Positions 7,753-16,407 of a stretch of DNA of 32,799 bases are shown piece after piece. Every line of letters starts with the position of its first letter. The stretch's first letter is position 1. Below the pieces are notes generated by a model. The model searched no databases, was not told the DNA's origin, and saw only the letters and a list, made by a program, of their open reading frames with translations. Position numbers and translations under genes: made by a program. Source of the stretch: CAZGSV01 sp964528605 (GTDB taxonomy: Bacteria > Armatimonadota > Zipacnadia > CAZGSV01); assembly GCA_964528605.1 (NCBI GenBank), contig CAZGSV010000023.1, positions 1 to 32,799 of the forward strand, in the 5' to 3' direction.

Positions 7753-8511
7753 ATGCCGATCTACAAGACCGAGGCGTTGGCCCTACGTTTGCTGCCCTTC
7801 GAGGAGACCGGCGGCCTGGTGACCTTGCTCACCAGGGAGCGTGGCAAGGCGGTGGCGGCGGCAAAGGGAATCCGCAGGCCGCAGTCCAGCCTGGCCGCGG
7901 CCGTGCAGCCCGGATCATATTCGCTCGTCTCCATCGCGCCGGGCCGGAATCTCGACCTGCTTACGCAAGCGCGGCTGCTCGAATCATACCCCCGCCTTAG
8001 AGCGGACCTGCTGCGCTTAGTCTACGCCATGCATGTCCTCGAACTCCTTGACCTGACCACGACCTTGGGGCAGGCCGACCCAGCCCTGTTCGACCTGGCG
8101 ATCAAGGTTATGGAGACACTGGAGAGCACGGCCGACCCCGAGCCGGTCCTGGCGGTGCTGCAAGTGAACTTGCTGCGCTCGCACGGAGTCCCTGTGGCTC
8201 TGGATCGGTGCGGCGGTTGCAGCCGGGCCCTACAAGGGGAGCCGGGGCGCTTCAGCGTGTCTCGCGGAGGGCGGCTGTGTCGGGAGTGCGCGCGCACGGT
8301 TCCCGATGCGTTCGGGCTGACGCCGACACTGCTTGCGGAACTGAACGCCCTCGACGCTGCCCCGCCGCTCTCGCCCAATGATTGGCCCAAGTCCGCGAGC
8401 GCCGAGGTGCGCCGCGTGCTCGAGCGCTTCGTCATCTACCATCTGTCGGTGGAGCCGCGCAGCGGGCGCTTCCTGCAAACGGTGGCGGCGCCCTCCAGAA
8501 AGCGCGGCTGA
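7753..8511 (+). CDS. recO: DNA repair protein RecO
   Basis: RecO anneals single strands and, with RecR, loads RecA onto SSB-coated DNA in gap repair. The 252-residue protein has the N-terminal OB-fold (YKTEALALRLLPFEETGGLVTLLTRERGK pattern, residues 4-32), the helical middle and a four-cysteine zinc site (Cys153, Cys156, Cys176, Cys179; CGGC and CREC). The ATG at 7753 has GCGAGG upstream. polX follows 17 bases after its stop, so recO, polX and the glycosylase form a repair-related run. Confidence 0.93.
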   Translation: MPIYKTEALALRLLPFEETGGLVTLLTRERGKAVAAAKGIRRPQSSLAAAVQPGSYSLVSIAPGRNLDLLTQARLLESYPRLRADLLRLVYAMHVLELLDLTTTLGQADPALFDLAIKVMETLESTADPEPVLAVLQVNLLRSHGVPVALDRCGGCSRALQGEPGRFSVSRGGRLCRECARTVPDAFGLTPTLLAELNALDAAPPLSPNDWPKSASAEVRRVLERFVIYHLSVEPRSGRFLQTVAAPSRKRG

Positions 8512-8528
8512 ACGCGGGGGGAAAGAAG

Positions 8529-10265
8529 ATGGCGCGCACGCCTGTCACCGACAACAACAGCGTCGCCGCGGTGCTGACGCAGATCGCGGACCTGCTGGAG
8601 ATCAAGGGCGAGAACCTGTTCCGCGTGCGCTCCTATCGCCAGGCGGCGGAGGCCATTCAGCTGGCGCCGCGGCCCGTCGCGGAGATGACCACCGTCGAGG
8701 AACTGCAATCCATACCCGGTGTGGGCAAGGGCATCGGCGAGAAGGTGCTCGAGATCGCCCAGACCGGGCGCAGTTCGCAACTGGCGGAACTGCAGCAGGA
8801 ACTGCCGCCGACGCTGCTCGACCTCCTGACCGTTCCTGGCGTGGGGCCCCGCACGGTGGCCCTGGTCTACCAGGACCTCGGCATCGAGACCGTGGAGCAA
8901 CTGGAGCAGGCGGCGCGCGAGCACAAGTTGCGGGCGCTCCCCCATATGGGCGCCAAGAGCGAAGAGAAGATCCTCAAGGGCATCGAGACCACCCGCGCCT
9001 ACAGCGGCCGCTTCCGGCAGGATCAGGTCCTGCCCCTGGCCGACGCGCTGGTGGAGGCGCTGCGCCGTCGGCGGGAGGTCGCTCTGGCCGAGTACGCCGG
9101 CAGCGCGCGCCGCGGCGCGGAGACCATCGGCGATCTGGACATCCTCGCCTGCTCGGACAAGCCGGCCAAAGTGATGCAGTACTTCGTGTCTCTGCCGCAG
9201 GTGGCGGAGGTGCTGCTGCGCGGCGACACCAAGACCAGCGTGCGCGCCGAGAGCAACCTGCAGATTGACCTAAGGGTGGTGCCCGCGGACTCCTTTGGCG
9301 CCGCGCTCCAGTACTTCACCGGCTCACAACCCCACAACGTCCGCTTGCGCACGCTGGCTAAGGCCAAGGGCATTCGCCTCAACGAGTACGGCGTCTTCGT
9401 GGAGGCGACCGACGAGCGCCTCGGAGGCCAAAAGGAAGAGGATGTCTATGCCGCCGTGGGCCTGCCGCTGATTCCGCCGCAACTGCGCGAGAACGCCGGC
9501 GAACTGGAGGCCGCGCAGGAGGGCAGGTTGCCCCGTCTGATTCAGGCCAACGACATCCGCGGCGACCTGCACGTGCACACCAGCGACAGCGACGGCACCA
9601 TGGCGCTCGAGCAAGTGGTCCAGACCGCCATTGATCTGCGCTACGACTACGTTTGCGTGACCGATCACACCAAGTCGCTCATCGTCGCCAACGGGCTCGA
9701 CGAGAAAGGCCTGCTTGCTCAGCAGAAACGCATCGCGGCTCTCAACCAGCACCTTGAGGGGAAACTGCGCCTGCTCTCCGGGTGCGAAGTCAACATCCTC
9801 TCCGACGGCAAGACCGACATAGACCAGGAGGTCCTGCTGCAACTGGACCTGGTCACCGGCTCGATCCACTCCGGCATGGACCAGCCGAAGGAGAAGATCA
9901 CGCACCGCCTGCTGGCGGCGATCGAGAATCCGGCCATCAAGATCATCGGCCATCCCACCAACCGCATCATCGGCCGGCGAGCGGAGTCGCCCATGGATTT
10001 CGAGACCGTCTTCAAGGCCGCCGCCAAGCACCGTACCGCCATGGAGATCAACTGCTGGCCGGAGCGACTCGACCTGCGCGACGTCTACCTGCGGCAGGGA
10101 CGGGAGTACCAGGTGCGCTTCTGCGTCTGCACCGACTCCCACGCGCGCGAGCACATGACCACCATGATGCGCTACGGCCTGCTCACCGCGCAGCGCGGCT
10201 GGCTCGAGCCCAAGGACGTGCTCAACACCTCGCCCGTCAAGCGTCTGCTGGCCTACTTCCGATGA
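8529..10265 (+). CDS. polX: bacterial family X DNA polymerase/3'-5' exonuclease (PolX with PHP domain)
   Basis: This 578-residue PolX probably fills short gaps in base-excision repair. Its N-terminal 8-kDa-like and helix-hairpin-helix region has SIPGVGKGIGEKV (61-73) and TVPGVGPRTVALVY (101-114). The nucleotidyltransferase palm has GSARRGAETIGDLDILA, with metal ligands Asp202 and Asp204 and a likely third in QIDLRV (Asp247). A C-terminal PHP domain starts with GDLHVHTSDSDGT (His348, His350, Asp355) and includes VTDHT. Length matches the Bacillus/Deinococcus type. The ATG at 8529 follows a GGGGGGAAAGAAG stretch; the frame open upstream to 8382 overlaps recO and has no homology. The end overlaps the glycosylase start in ATGA. 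Confidence 0.95.
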   Translation: MARTPVTDNNSVAAVLTQIADLLEIKGENLFRVRSYRQAAEAIQLAPRPVAEMTTVEELQSIPGVGKGIGEKVLEIAQTGRSSQLAELQQELPPTLLDLLTVPGVGPRTVALVYQDLGIETVEQLEQAAREHKLRALPHMGAKSEEKILKGIETTRAYSGRFRQDQVLPLADALVEALRRRREVALAEYAGSARRGAETIGDLDILACSDKPAKVMQYFVSLPQVAEVLLRGDTKTSVRAESNLQIDLRVVPADSFGAALQYFTGSQPHNVRLRTLAKAKGIRLNEYGVFVEATDERLGGQKEEDVYAAVGLPLIPPQLRENAGELEAAQEGRLPRLIQANDIRGDLHVHTSDSDGTMALEQVVQTAIDLRYDYVCVTDHTKSLIVANGLDEKGLLAQQKRIAALNQHLEGKLRLLSGCEVNILSDGKTDIDQEVLLQLDLVTGSIHSGMDQPKEKITHRLLAAIENPAIKIIGHPTNRIIGRRAESPMDFETVFKAAAKHRTAMEINCWPERLDLRDVYLRQGREYQVRFCVCTDSHAREHMTTMMRYGLLTAQRGWLEPKDVLNTSPVKRLLAYFR

Positions 10266-10876
10266 GCGCGCCCCTGCCACGGCAGTTCTACCTGAGGGAC
10301 ACCGTCGCCGTTGCCCAGCATCTGCTCGGGAAGGTCTTGGCGCGAGAGTCGCCTGAGGGCCGCTGCGCCGGCATCATAGTCGAGACCGAGGCCTATCTCT
10401 ATCCTGACGACCCCGACAACCACGCCCACCGCGGGCGCACCGAGCGCAACGCCTCTATGTTCCTGGCCGGTGGCGCTGCCTACGTCTACTTTCTCTACGG
10501 AATGCACTGGCTGCTCAACGCGGTCACGCGACAGGCTGGAGTGCCGGAGGCAGTCCTCATCCGCGCCTTGCAACCACTCGAAGGCCTGCCCATAATGCGC
10601 CTCAGGCGAGGAGGGGTAGGGGATGCTCTCCTCACCAACGGGCCCGCGCGCTTGGCGCAGGCACTCGCGATTGACGGTTCGCTCGACGGCGCGCATCTGA
10701 CCAGAGGAGCACTGACGATACGCGACAATGACCTCGACTCGGAGCGCATAGGCGTTTCCCGTAGGGTAGGCTGCCGGCACACCCCCGACCGGCCCCTGCG
10801 CTTCTTCCTCGAGGGGAATCCCTACGTGTCGCGCGGGCCCGCGCCGGTTCGCTCCCTGAGAGGACATCGGACATGA
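10262..10876 (+). CDS. mpg: DNA-3-methyladenine glycosylase (AAG/MPG family)
   Basis: This 204-residue enzyme of the AAG/MPG superfamily removes alkylated and deaminated purines to begin base-excision repair. Visible family features are QFYLRDTVAVAQHLLGKVL at the N-terminus, VETEAY (Glu43 probable catalytic, Tyr45 for base stacking), HAHRGRTERNASMF, YVYFLYGMHWLLN and LLTNGPARLAQAL. It starts with the ATG that overlaps the polX stop (ATGA, 10262-10265) and ends overlapping guaA by four bases in the same way. Translational coupling to polX fits a shared repair role. Confidence 0.94.
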   Translation: MSAPLPRQFYLRDTVAVAQHLLGKVLARESPEGRCAGIIVETEAYLYPDDPDNHAHRGRTERNASMFLAGGAAYVYFLYGMHWLLNAVTRQAGVPEAVLIRALQPLEGLPIMRLRRGGVGDALLTNGPARLAQALAIDGSLDGAHLTRGALTIRDNDLDSERIGVSRRVGCRHTPDRPLRFFLEGNPYVSRGPAPVRSLRGHRT

Positions 10877-12414
10877 GCGGCGATCGCGGGGATACCGTTC
10901 TCATTTTCGACTTCGGCGCCCAGTACGCTCAGTTGATAGCGCGGCGCGTCCGGGAGTTGCAGGTGCACTCGCAGCTAGTGCCTTGCTCTACCACGCTGGA
11001 ACAGGTAACCGAGTTGGCGCCCAGAGGGATAATCCTGTCCGGCGGCCCCGCAAGCGTCTATGAGGCCGGCGCTCCGACGCTCGACAAGCGGCTGCTGGAG
11101 GCGGGCATTCCCGTCTTAGGCATCTGCTACGGCCAGCAGTTGATGGCGCATCTGCTCGGCGGGCGCGTCGGCCCGGGAGCGGCGAAGGAGTACGGCCACA
11201 CCGAGATTGAGGCCGTCGGCGACGGCGTCCTCTTCCATGGGCTCGACAGGCTTTTGCAGTGCTGGATGAGTCACGGCGACATCGTCCTCGAGGTGCCGCC
11301 GGGGTTCTCGGTGACGGCGCGATCCGCGCATTCGCCCGCCGCGGCGATGGAGGACGAGAAGCGAGGCCTCTACGGCGTGCAGTTCCACCCGGAGGTGTCG
11401 CACACGTCCTTCGGGCAGGCGCTGCTGCGCAGTTTCATCTACCGCGCCTGTGGCTGCCGAGGGGACTGGACCGCCCAGTCCATTGCCGAGCGGGCAGTGG
11501 CGCACATCCGCCAGCAGGTCGGAGAGGGACGCGTGCTCTGCGCCGTTAGCGGCGGCGTGGACTCCATGGTCACCGCCGCCCTGGTGGCGCGCGCGGTGGG
11601 GGACAGGCTGTCGAGCATCTTCGTGGACCACGGCTTGCTGCGCAGAAACGAGGCGCAGGAGGTCCTCGCCGCCTACCGCCGGTATGTCGGCGCTGGGCCG
11701 CACTTCGTGGACGCCGGCGACCGTTTCCTCAAGGCGCTGGCGGGGGTTGCCGATCCTGAGGAGAAGAGGCGCATCGTCGGCCGCGAGTTCGTGGCCGTCT
11801 TCGAGGAAGAAGCGCGGCGCCGGGGCCCCTTTGAGTTCCTGGCGCAGGGCACGCTCTACCCGGACGTGGTCGAGAGCGGGGGAGGGGCGACGGCCCGCAT
11901 AAAGGGCCATCACAACGTCGCGGGGCTGCCGCAGGACATGTCTTTCCAACTGGTGGAGCCGCTGCGGGACCTGTTCAAAGACGAGGTCCGGCGCCTGGGG
12001 GCGGAGTTGGGCTTGCCGGAGAGCATCGCCTGGCGCCACCCATTCCCGGGCCCGGGCTTGGCGGTGCGCATACTTGGCGAGGTGACTCCCGAGCGCGTGG
12101 CCACCGTGCGGGAGGCGGACGCCGTGGTGCAGGAGGAACTCGCGCGCGCCGGCCTCCAGCGCGAGGTCTTTCAGGCGTTCGCGGTGCTCACGCCCGTCCA
12201 ATCCGTGGGAGTGATGGGCGACCAGCGCACCTACCGCAACGTGCTTGCCGTTCGCGCCGTCACCAGCGAAGACGCCATGACGGCCGAGTGGGCCCGCTTG
12301 CCCTACGAGGTGCTGGCGCGGATAAGCAACCGCATCATCAACGAGGTGCCTGGGGTGAATCGCGTGGTGTACGACATTTCCTCCAAGCCACCGGCGACCA
12401 TAGATTGGGAATGA
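10873..12414 (+). CDS. guaA: GMP synthase (glutamine-hydrolysing)
   Basis: GuaA converts XMP to GMP using ATP and glutamine. The 513-residue protein has an N-terminal class I glutamine amidotransferase domain (ILSGGPASVY; GICYGQQL with nucleophile Cys85; QFHPEVSHT with His/Glu). An ATP-pyrophosphatase domain follows with the P-loop AVSGGVDSMV. The C-terminal dimerisation domain is conserved, ending KPPATIDWE. Length and all catalytic motifs are normal. GAGAGGA before the ATG is a good ribosome site although the start overlaps the glycosylase stop (ATGA). hpt overlaps its end, giving a purine pair. Confidence 0.98.
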   Translation: MSGDRGDTVLIFDFGAQYAQLIARRVRELQVHSQLVPCSTTLEQVTELAPRGIILSGGPASVYEAGAPTLDKRLLEAGIPVLGICYGQQLMAHLLGGRVGPGAAKEYGHTEIEAVGDGVLFHGLDRLLQCWMSHGDIVLEVPPGFSVTARSAHSPAAAMEDEKRGLYGVQFHPEVSHTSFGQALLRSFIYRACGCRGDWTAQSIAERAVAHIRQQVGEGRVLCAVSGGVDSMVTAALVARAVGDRLSSIFVDHGLLRRNEAQEVLAAYRRYVGAGPHFVDAGDRFLKALAGVADPEEKRRIVGREFVAVFEEEARRRGPFEFLAQGTLYPDVVESGGGATARIKGHHNVAGLPQDMSFQLVEPLRDLFKDEVRRLGAELGLPESIAWRHPFPGPGLAVRILGEVTPERVATVREADAVVQEELARAGLQREVFQAFAVLTPVQSVGVMGDQRTYRNVLAVRAVTSEDAMTAEWARLPYEVLARISNRIINEVPGVNRVVYDISSKPPATIDWE

Positions 12415-12977
12415 TGCCCATGCCGCGCGAACTGCCTCCCAACATCGAGGGCGTACTGATCTCGGAGCAGGAGTTGGAGCGCAGGGTAGGGGAGTTGGCG
12501 TCAGCGATCTCCGCCGACTATGCCGGGCGCCGGCCCCTGCTGGTGGCGCCGCTAAAGGGGGCATTCGTCTTCCTGGCCGACTTGATACGCCGACTCGGGA
12601 TGCCCCTCGAGGTTGACTTCGTCCGTCTGGCCAGTTACGGCGCGGGCACGGAACCCAGCGGCCCGGTGCGCCTGACCAAGGATCTGGAGACCGACGTCGC
12701 CGGCCGCGACGTCCTCATTGTGGAAGATATTGTTGACACCGGGGAGAGTCTGGGGTATCTTATAGAGGCCCTGCAGCGAAGATCCCCCGCGTCCTTGCAC
12801 GTTTGCGCGCTGCTGGACAAGCCGGAGCGGCGGCGGCGGGACGTGAGGGTGGACTACCGTGGCTTCACCATCCCAGATAGGTTCGTGGTCGGCTACGGGC
12901 TGGATTGCGGGGAGAAGTACCGAGAACTGCCGTATGTGGGTATCATGAAACGGGAGACTCCGTCTCCCTCCGAGTGA
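12411..12977 (+). CDS. hpt: hypoxanthine(-guanine) phosphoribosyltransferase
   Basis: This purine salvage enzyme transfers the ribose-5-phosphate of PRPP to hypoxanthine or guanine. The 188-residue protein has VAPLKGAFVFLADLIRRL, DFVRLASYG and the PRPP-binding loop VLIVEDIVDTGESL. It also has the C-terminal DRFVVGYGLDCGEKYRELPYVG segments of the family. Three ATGs are possible (12411, 12414, 12420); 12411 makes an ATGA overlap with the guaA stop. It is placed directly after guaA, so synthesis and salvage of GMP may be co-expressed. Confidence 0.96.
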   Translation: MMPMPRELPPNIEGVLISEQELERRVGELASAISADYAGRRPLLVAPLKGAFVFLADLIRRLGMPLEVDFVRLASYGAGTEPSGPVRLTKDLETDVAGRDVLIVEDIVDTGESLGYLIEALQRRSPASLHVCALLDKPERRRRDVRVDYRGFTIPDRFVVGYGLDCGEKYRELPYVGIMKRETPSPSE

Positions 12978-13031
12978 ATCCCTTCAGCCCCGCTTCAAGA
13001 GATTCCCGCAGCGGCCGAGAGGTGGAAGGTT

Positions 13032-14294
13032 TTGGAACTAGCCCAACTCAATGAGATGAGCCTGGAACACCTGCACGAGTTAGCCAAGGAACTAAACATC
13101 CCTGGCTACAGCAAGGCGAAGAAACAGGAACTCGCCATGCGTATCCTGGAGGCGCAGACCGAGCAGAGCGGCTACCATCTGCGTAAAGGGGTAGTGGACT
13201 TACTGCCGGACGGCTACGGCTTCCTGCGCTTGAACGCCTACCTGCCCAACCAGAACGACGTCTACGTGTCGCCCTCGCAGATCAAGAAATTCGGGCTGCG
13301 CACCGGCGACCTGGTCCACGGGCAGATCAGGCCGCCCAAGAACGGCGAGAAGTACTATGGGCTGCTCAAGATCGAGGCCATCAACGGCCTGCCGCCCGAC
13401 GGGGCCAAGGCCAGGCCGCGCTTCGAGGACCTGGTCCCGCTGCACCCCAACGAGCGCATGCGACTGGAGACAACCAGCAAAGGCCTTTCGCAGCGCATCA
13501 TTGACCTCATCTGCCCGGTTGGCAAGGGACAGCGCGGCCTCATCGTCGCCCCGCCCAAGGCCGGCAAGACCGTGATGCTCAAGAACATCGCCAACGGCAT
13601 CGCCGCCAACCATCCCGAAGTCGAACTGCTGGTCCTGCTGGTTGACGAGCGCCCCGAGGAGGTCACCGACATCGAGCGCTCGGTGGACGGCGAGGTCATC
13701 AGTTCCACCTTCGACCAGTTGCCTGAGAACCACATCCGCGTGGCCGAACTGGTGCTGGAAAGGGCGGAGCGCCAGGTCGAACTCGGGCGCGACGTGGTCA
13801 TCCTGCTGGACTCCCTCACCCGCCTCACCCGGGCCTCCAACCTGACCATTGAGGGCAGCGGCCGCACCCTCTCCGGCGGCCTTGATCCCGCCGCCGTCTA
13901 TCGTCCCAAGCGCTTCTTCGGCGCCGCCCGCAATATCGAGAACGGCGGCAGCCTCACCATTATGGCTACCTGCCTGGTCCAGACCGGCAGCCGCATGGAC
14001 GACATGATCCACGAGGAATTCAAGGGCACCGGCAACCTGGACCTCATCCTCCTCCGCGAACTCTTTGACAAGCGCATCTTCCCGGCCATTGACGTGCGCG
14101 CCTCCGGCACCCGCCACGAGGAACTCCTCTTCACGCCTCAAGAACTCCGCCAAACCTGGCATCTCCGCCGCACCCTCAACGCCCTCGCCACCGAAGACGC
14201 CACCAAGACCCTCATTGAGGGCCTCAAGCAGTACAAGTCCAACCCCGAGTTCCTCCAGTTCATCGAGAAGGCCTTCAAGGGCGAACGCGAGTAG
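13032..14294 (+). CDS. rho: transcription termination factor Rho
   Basis: Rho is the hexameric RNA helicase that ends transcription at unstructured C-rich RNA. The 420-residue protein has the N-terminal Rho_N helix bundle (residues 1-45), the cold-shock-like RNA-binding domain (DLLPDGYGFLRL, DVYVSPSQIKKFGLRTGD) and the RecA-like ATPase. The ATPase has Walker A GLIVAPPKAGKT, LLVDERPEEVTD, Walker B DVVILLDSLTRL, and the R-loop/Q-loop region EEFKGTGN, followed by DKRIFPAID. There is no long insertion between domains. The start is TTG at 13032 behind GGTGGAAGG. The 54-base gap to hpt shows no promoter, so rho may be the last gene of the guaA-hpt run. Confidence 0.97.
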   Translation: MELAQLNEMSLEHLHELAKELNIPGYSKAKKQELAMRILEAQTEQSGYHLRKGVVDLLPDGYGFLRLNAYLPNQNDVYVSPSQIKKFGLRTGDLVHGQIRPPKNGEKYYGLLKIEAINGLPPDGAKARPRFEDLVPLHPNERMRLETTSKGLSQRIIDLICPVGKGQRGLIVAPPKAGKTVMLKNIANGIAANHPEVELLVLLVDERPEEVTDIERSVDGEVISSTFDQLPENHIRVAELVLERAERQVELGRDVVILLDSLTRLTRASNLTIEGSGRTLSGGLDPAAVYRPKRFFGAARNIENGGSLTIMATCLVQTGSRMDDMIHEEFKGTGNLDLILLRELFDKRIFPAIDVRASGTRHEELLFTPQELRQTWHLRRTLNALATEDATKTLIEGLKQYKSNPEFLQFIEKAFKGERE

Positions 14295-14332
14295 CGCCCG
14301 CTCGACCTCGCCCTTGCCCCCAGCCCAGCGAC

Positions 14333-14347
14333 ACCCGCAGCGCGGGT
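14333..14347. terminator. short hairpin downstream of rho
   Basis: ACCCGC-AGC-GCGGGT is a perfect 6-base stem with a 3-base loop starting 38 bases after the rho stop. No T-run follows, so it is not a classic intrinsic terminator. It could stabilise a 3' end or be chance in GC-rich sequence. Confidence 0.25.
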
Positions 14348-14410
14348 AGGGTATAGCCCCCTCCCACCTGCTCTCTCGAAAACACCCCCCGCCCGGGGCT
14401 GCGGGTTGTA

Positions 14411-14433
14411 GCGTCGGGCTTTACGCCCGACGC
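14411..14433. repeat. GCGTCGGGC hairpin element (intergenic repeat family, copy A)
   Basis: GCGTCGGGC, loop TTTAC, then GCCCGACGC is a perfect 9-base stem with a 5-base loop. It is preceded by TTGTA and followed by GAATC. Related degenerate copies sit at 17310-17338, 17345-17373 and (inverted) 17387-17411. Size, palindromy and intergenic location resemble REP-type elements. Confidence 0.6.
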
Positions 14434-14859
14434 GAATCACGGTTCCCGCTTGCCCGCCTGAGACGGCCGTCCCGGCCGGACGTTATCCGCCCGCCCCGCC
14501 TGCGCCGGGTCTGCCTCAGCCACGACACCCCGCCACAGGCGGCGCGCGCTACATTTCGGTGCCAACGTGTTGGGCGTGCTGCTCCTCCAGAACCTTCTCA
14601 ACGGCAGGGCCTGCCGGCACTTCGCTCTAGCCCGGAGTTGACATAAGATGTATTATCAGAAGATACCGCACCCAACAACACAGCGGGGGTCCTAGTGATC
14701 CCGATGCGCGCTATGAACGCCCGCCTCCCCTACCCCGCAACCGCCCGTTGCTACGGAGCCGTACGGACGCGCTCCTACTTCTCTGGCGGAGATTGCCACC
14801 GGGGGGCGAACGAGGATCCCGTCCGCTTGACTCCACAACCAGAGCGACCGGCTTGTAGG

Positions 14860-14897
14860 GACGCGATCTTACTTGTCCGCGGGAGCAGGATCGCGTC
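14860..14897. repeat. GACGCGATC inverted repeat
   Basis: GACGCGATC (14860-14868) is matched by its exact reverse complement GATCGCGTC (14889-14897) across a 20-base centre. The left part continues a GTAGGGACGCGATC...TACTT pattern that is weakly echoed near 14760-14785 (GTACGGACGCGCTCCTACTT). This suggests a second degenerate repeat family. Confidence 0.45.
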
Positions 14898-14976
14898 GGC
14901 GCCGCCCTAGGGCAGCAGCCGCCCACTACCGGCTGTATCCCCCTAGAATGACGCAGCGGGCCCTAGGCGGTGGAGC

Positions 14977-15408
14977 CTAGAGGTCCAGCACGTCGTCGCC
15001 GGCCTCGCCGGCCTCCTGGCTGGCGAGGATGCGCTTGATGAAGATGAGCAGTTCCTGAGGCACGAACGGCTTGGTCAGATAGCAGTCAACACCCGCCCGC
15101 CAGCCGCGAAACACATCGTTATCCTGCGCCTTCGCCGTCAGCATGATGACGGGCAGATCCCTGGTCTCTTCCTTCGTGCGCAGCGCCTTGAGAACCTCGA
15201 AACCGTCCATCTGGGGCATGATGACGTCGAGCACCACGAGATCAGGCTTCTCTTCCTCGATCTTCTTGAGCGCCTCGCGGCCGTCATAGGCCGTAACCAC
15301 CAGGTAACCGTTGCGCTCCAGATTAACCTGGACCAGGCGGACGATGTGCTTCTCATCGTCCACCACCAGTATCTTCTTGCCGTCTGTCATCCTGTCTTTC
15401 TGCGACAT
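14977..15408 (-). CDS. single-domain response regulator (CheY/REC type)
   Basis: This 143-residue protein consists of one receiver domain and a short acidic tail, with no output domain. Key residues are Asp17/Asp18 (VVDDE) for metal, phospho-acceptor Asp61 (VVLDVIMPQMDG), Thr91 (IMLTA) and Lys113 (LTKPF), all as in active receivers. ATG 15408 has GGGGAG upstream. The in-frame ATG at 15390 (MTDGKKILVVDDE) is an alternative. No histidine kinase is in the window, so its partner is unknown. It lies 50 bases after the LipM-like gene on the same strand and may be co-transcribed. Confidence 0.9.
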   Translation of the reverse strand: MSQKDRMTDGKKILVVDDEKHIVRLVQVNLERNGYLVVTAYDGREALKKIEEEKPDLVVLDVIMPQMDGFEVLKALRTKEETRDLPVIMLTAKAQDNDVFRGWRAGVDCYLTKPFVPQELLIFIKRILASQEAGEAGDDVLDL

Positions 15409-15458
15409 AGCAGGTCTCCCCTGTTCCGCAAAAAGGCGACGAGGCCGTTGCCCCTAGG

Positions 15459-16298
15459 CTAGCATTCCGCCCGCCGTACGTCAACACGGCCGTGCGCCGC
15501 CGGCCCTTCCAGATTCCACCGCTGAGAACCATACTTGCGGCTGGCCAGTTCACCGGCCCAGCCCATTTCCGCCGAGGTGAGGCCCTGCCCCCGTAACTCC
15601 CCCAGTACCGTCGCGAACCCGCGCGCCAGGGCTTGGCACATCCGCTCGTGAGACACCCCGCCCGCCAGCAGATCCGCGGCCCCGACCACGGAGCCCTCCA
15701 CGTGCGCAGCCTCCGCCTCCTCGCCGAAGACGGCTGCCTGCAAGCCCCAATCGAACACCAGGGGAAGCGACCCCTGCTGCAGCAGCGTCCCGTCCCTGCG
15801 CGCCTGCGCGCTGCCGGCAACCTTGGCGTTCCCGGCGCGCAGGTCGCCACCGATGGCGAGAGCGAAGCACATGTCCCGGGGCCTTCCGCCACCTCTGGGT
15901 GGGCGCTCTCCGAGCGTGCACTGGATGCCCACCTGTGCCAGCCCCAGCCTCAGGCACTCGCCGAACAGACGGTATGACTCGCTGACCGTGGTGAACTCGG
16001 GCCGCAAGCCCACCGGAGCCGAAATCGCATAAGTGACCTCAATGTGGTGCAGCACCGCACGGCCGCCGGTGATGCGCCGCACCAGCCCTACACCGGCGCG
16101 GGCGCAGCGCGCGGCCAGCGCCTGTACTCCCCGTTGCCCGTAACCCACCGAGAGACAGGGCGCGCTCCAGGAATAAAGGCGGAGGGTAGGCGGCGAATCG
16201 CCCCGGGCCACAGCATCCATCACAGCCTCGTCAATCGCCATGTTCAGGGCGCCCCTCCCGGGGGGGCTCAAGATCAATCGCCACGGCATATGACCCAT
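15459..16298 (-). CDS. lipM: LipM-like octanoyl/lipoate transferase (BPL/LplA family)
   Basis: This 279-residue protein of the biotin/lipoate ligase fold probably moves an octanoyl or lipoyl group to a lipoyl-domain protein. It has WRLILSPPGRGALNMAIDEA at the start, then RRITGGRAVLHHIEVTYAIS (74-93), MCF with Cys144 where LipM has its catalytic cysteine, and the lysine motif NAKVAGSAQARRDGTLLQQGSL (Lys159). The cysteine favours LipM octanoyltransferase over the ATP-dependent ligase LplA, which lacks it. That is inference from the family. ATG 16298 has GGGAGGGG five bases upstream. The C-terminus is longer and more divergent than the core. Confidence 0.82.
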   Translation of the reverse strand: MGHMPWRLILSPPGRGALNMAIDEAVMDAVARGDSPPTLRLYSWSAPCLSVGYGQRGVQALAARCARAGVGLVRRITGGRAVLHHIEVTYAISAPVGLRPEFTTVSESYRLFGECLRLGLAQVGIQCTLGERPPRGGGRPRDMCFALAIGGDLRAGNAKVAGSAQARRDGTLLQQGSLPLVFDWGLQAAVFGEEAEAAHVEGSVVGAADLLAGGVSHERMCQALARGFATVLGELRGQGLTSAEMGWAGELASRKYGSQRWNLEGPAAHGRVDVRRAEC

Positions 16299-16407
16299 CA
16301 GCCCCTCCCGCCAAAGGACAGTCCCAGCATCGCGAGCGGGGTCGCCAACGGGCCCCTACCCTACCCGCTGCGCAGGGCTCGCGCAGGCATCTCCTCGTGG
16401 CTGCCGC

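Larger units (their letters stand above)
14295..14976. other. 682-base intergenic region between convergent rho and response regulator genes
   Basis: No credible gene is visible on either strand. The stretch holds several inverted repeats: 14333-14347; 14411-14433; CGGCAG-GGC-CTGCCG at 14602-14616; and GACGCGATC...GATCGCGTC at 14860-14897. It also holds a short AT-rich island around 14638-14665. Open frames here, such as 14695-14910, are short, Arg/Pro/Ala-rich and run through the repeats. Confidence 0.6.

Noticed and set aside
11116..12564. 482-codon minus-strand open frame opposite guaA
   Set aside because: It is a shadow of guaA and hpt with no recognisable motif.
14695..14910. 71-codon open frame in the rho/response-regulator gap
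   Set aside because: There is no ribosome site, and it passes through the inverted repeat at 14860 and has a composition expected of random GC-rich DNA.
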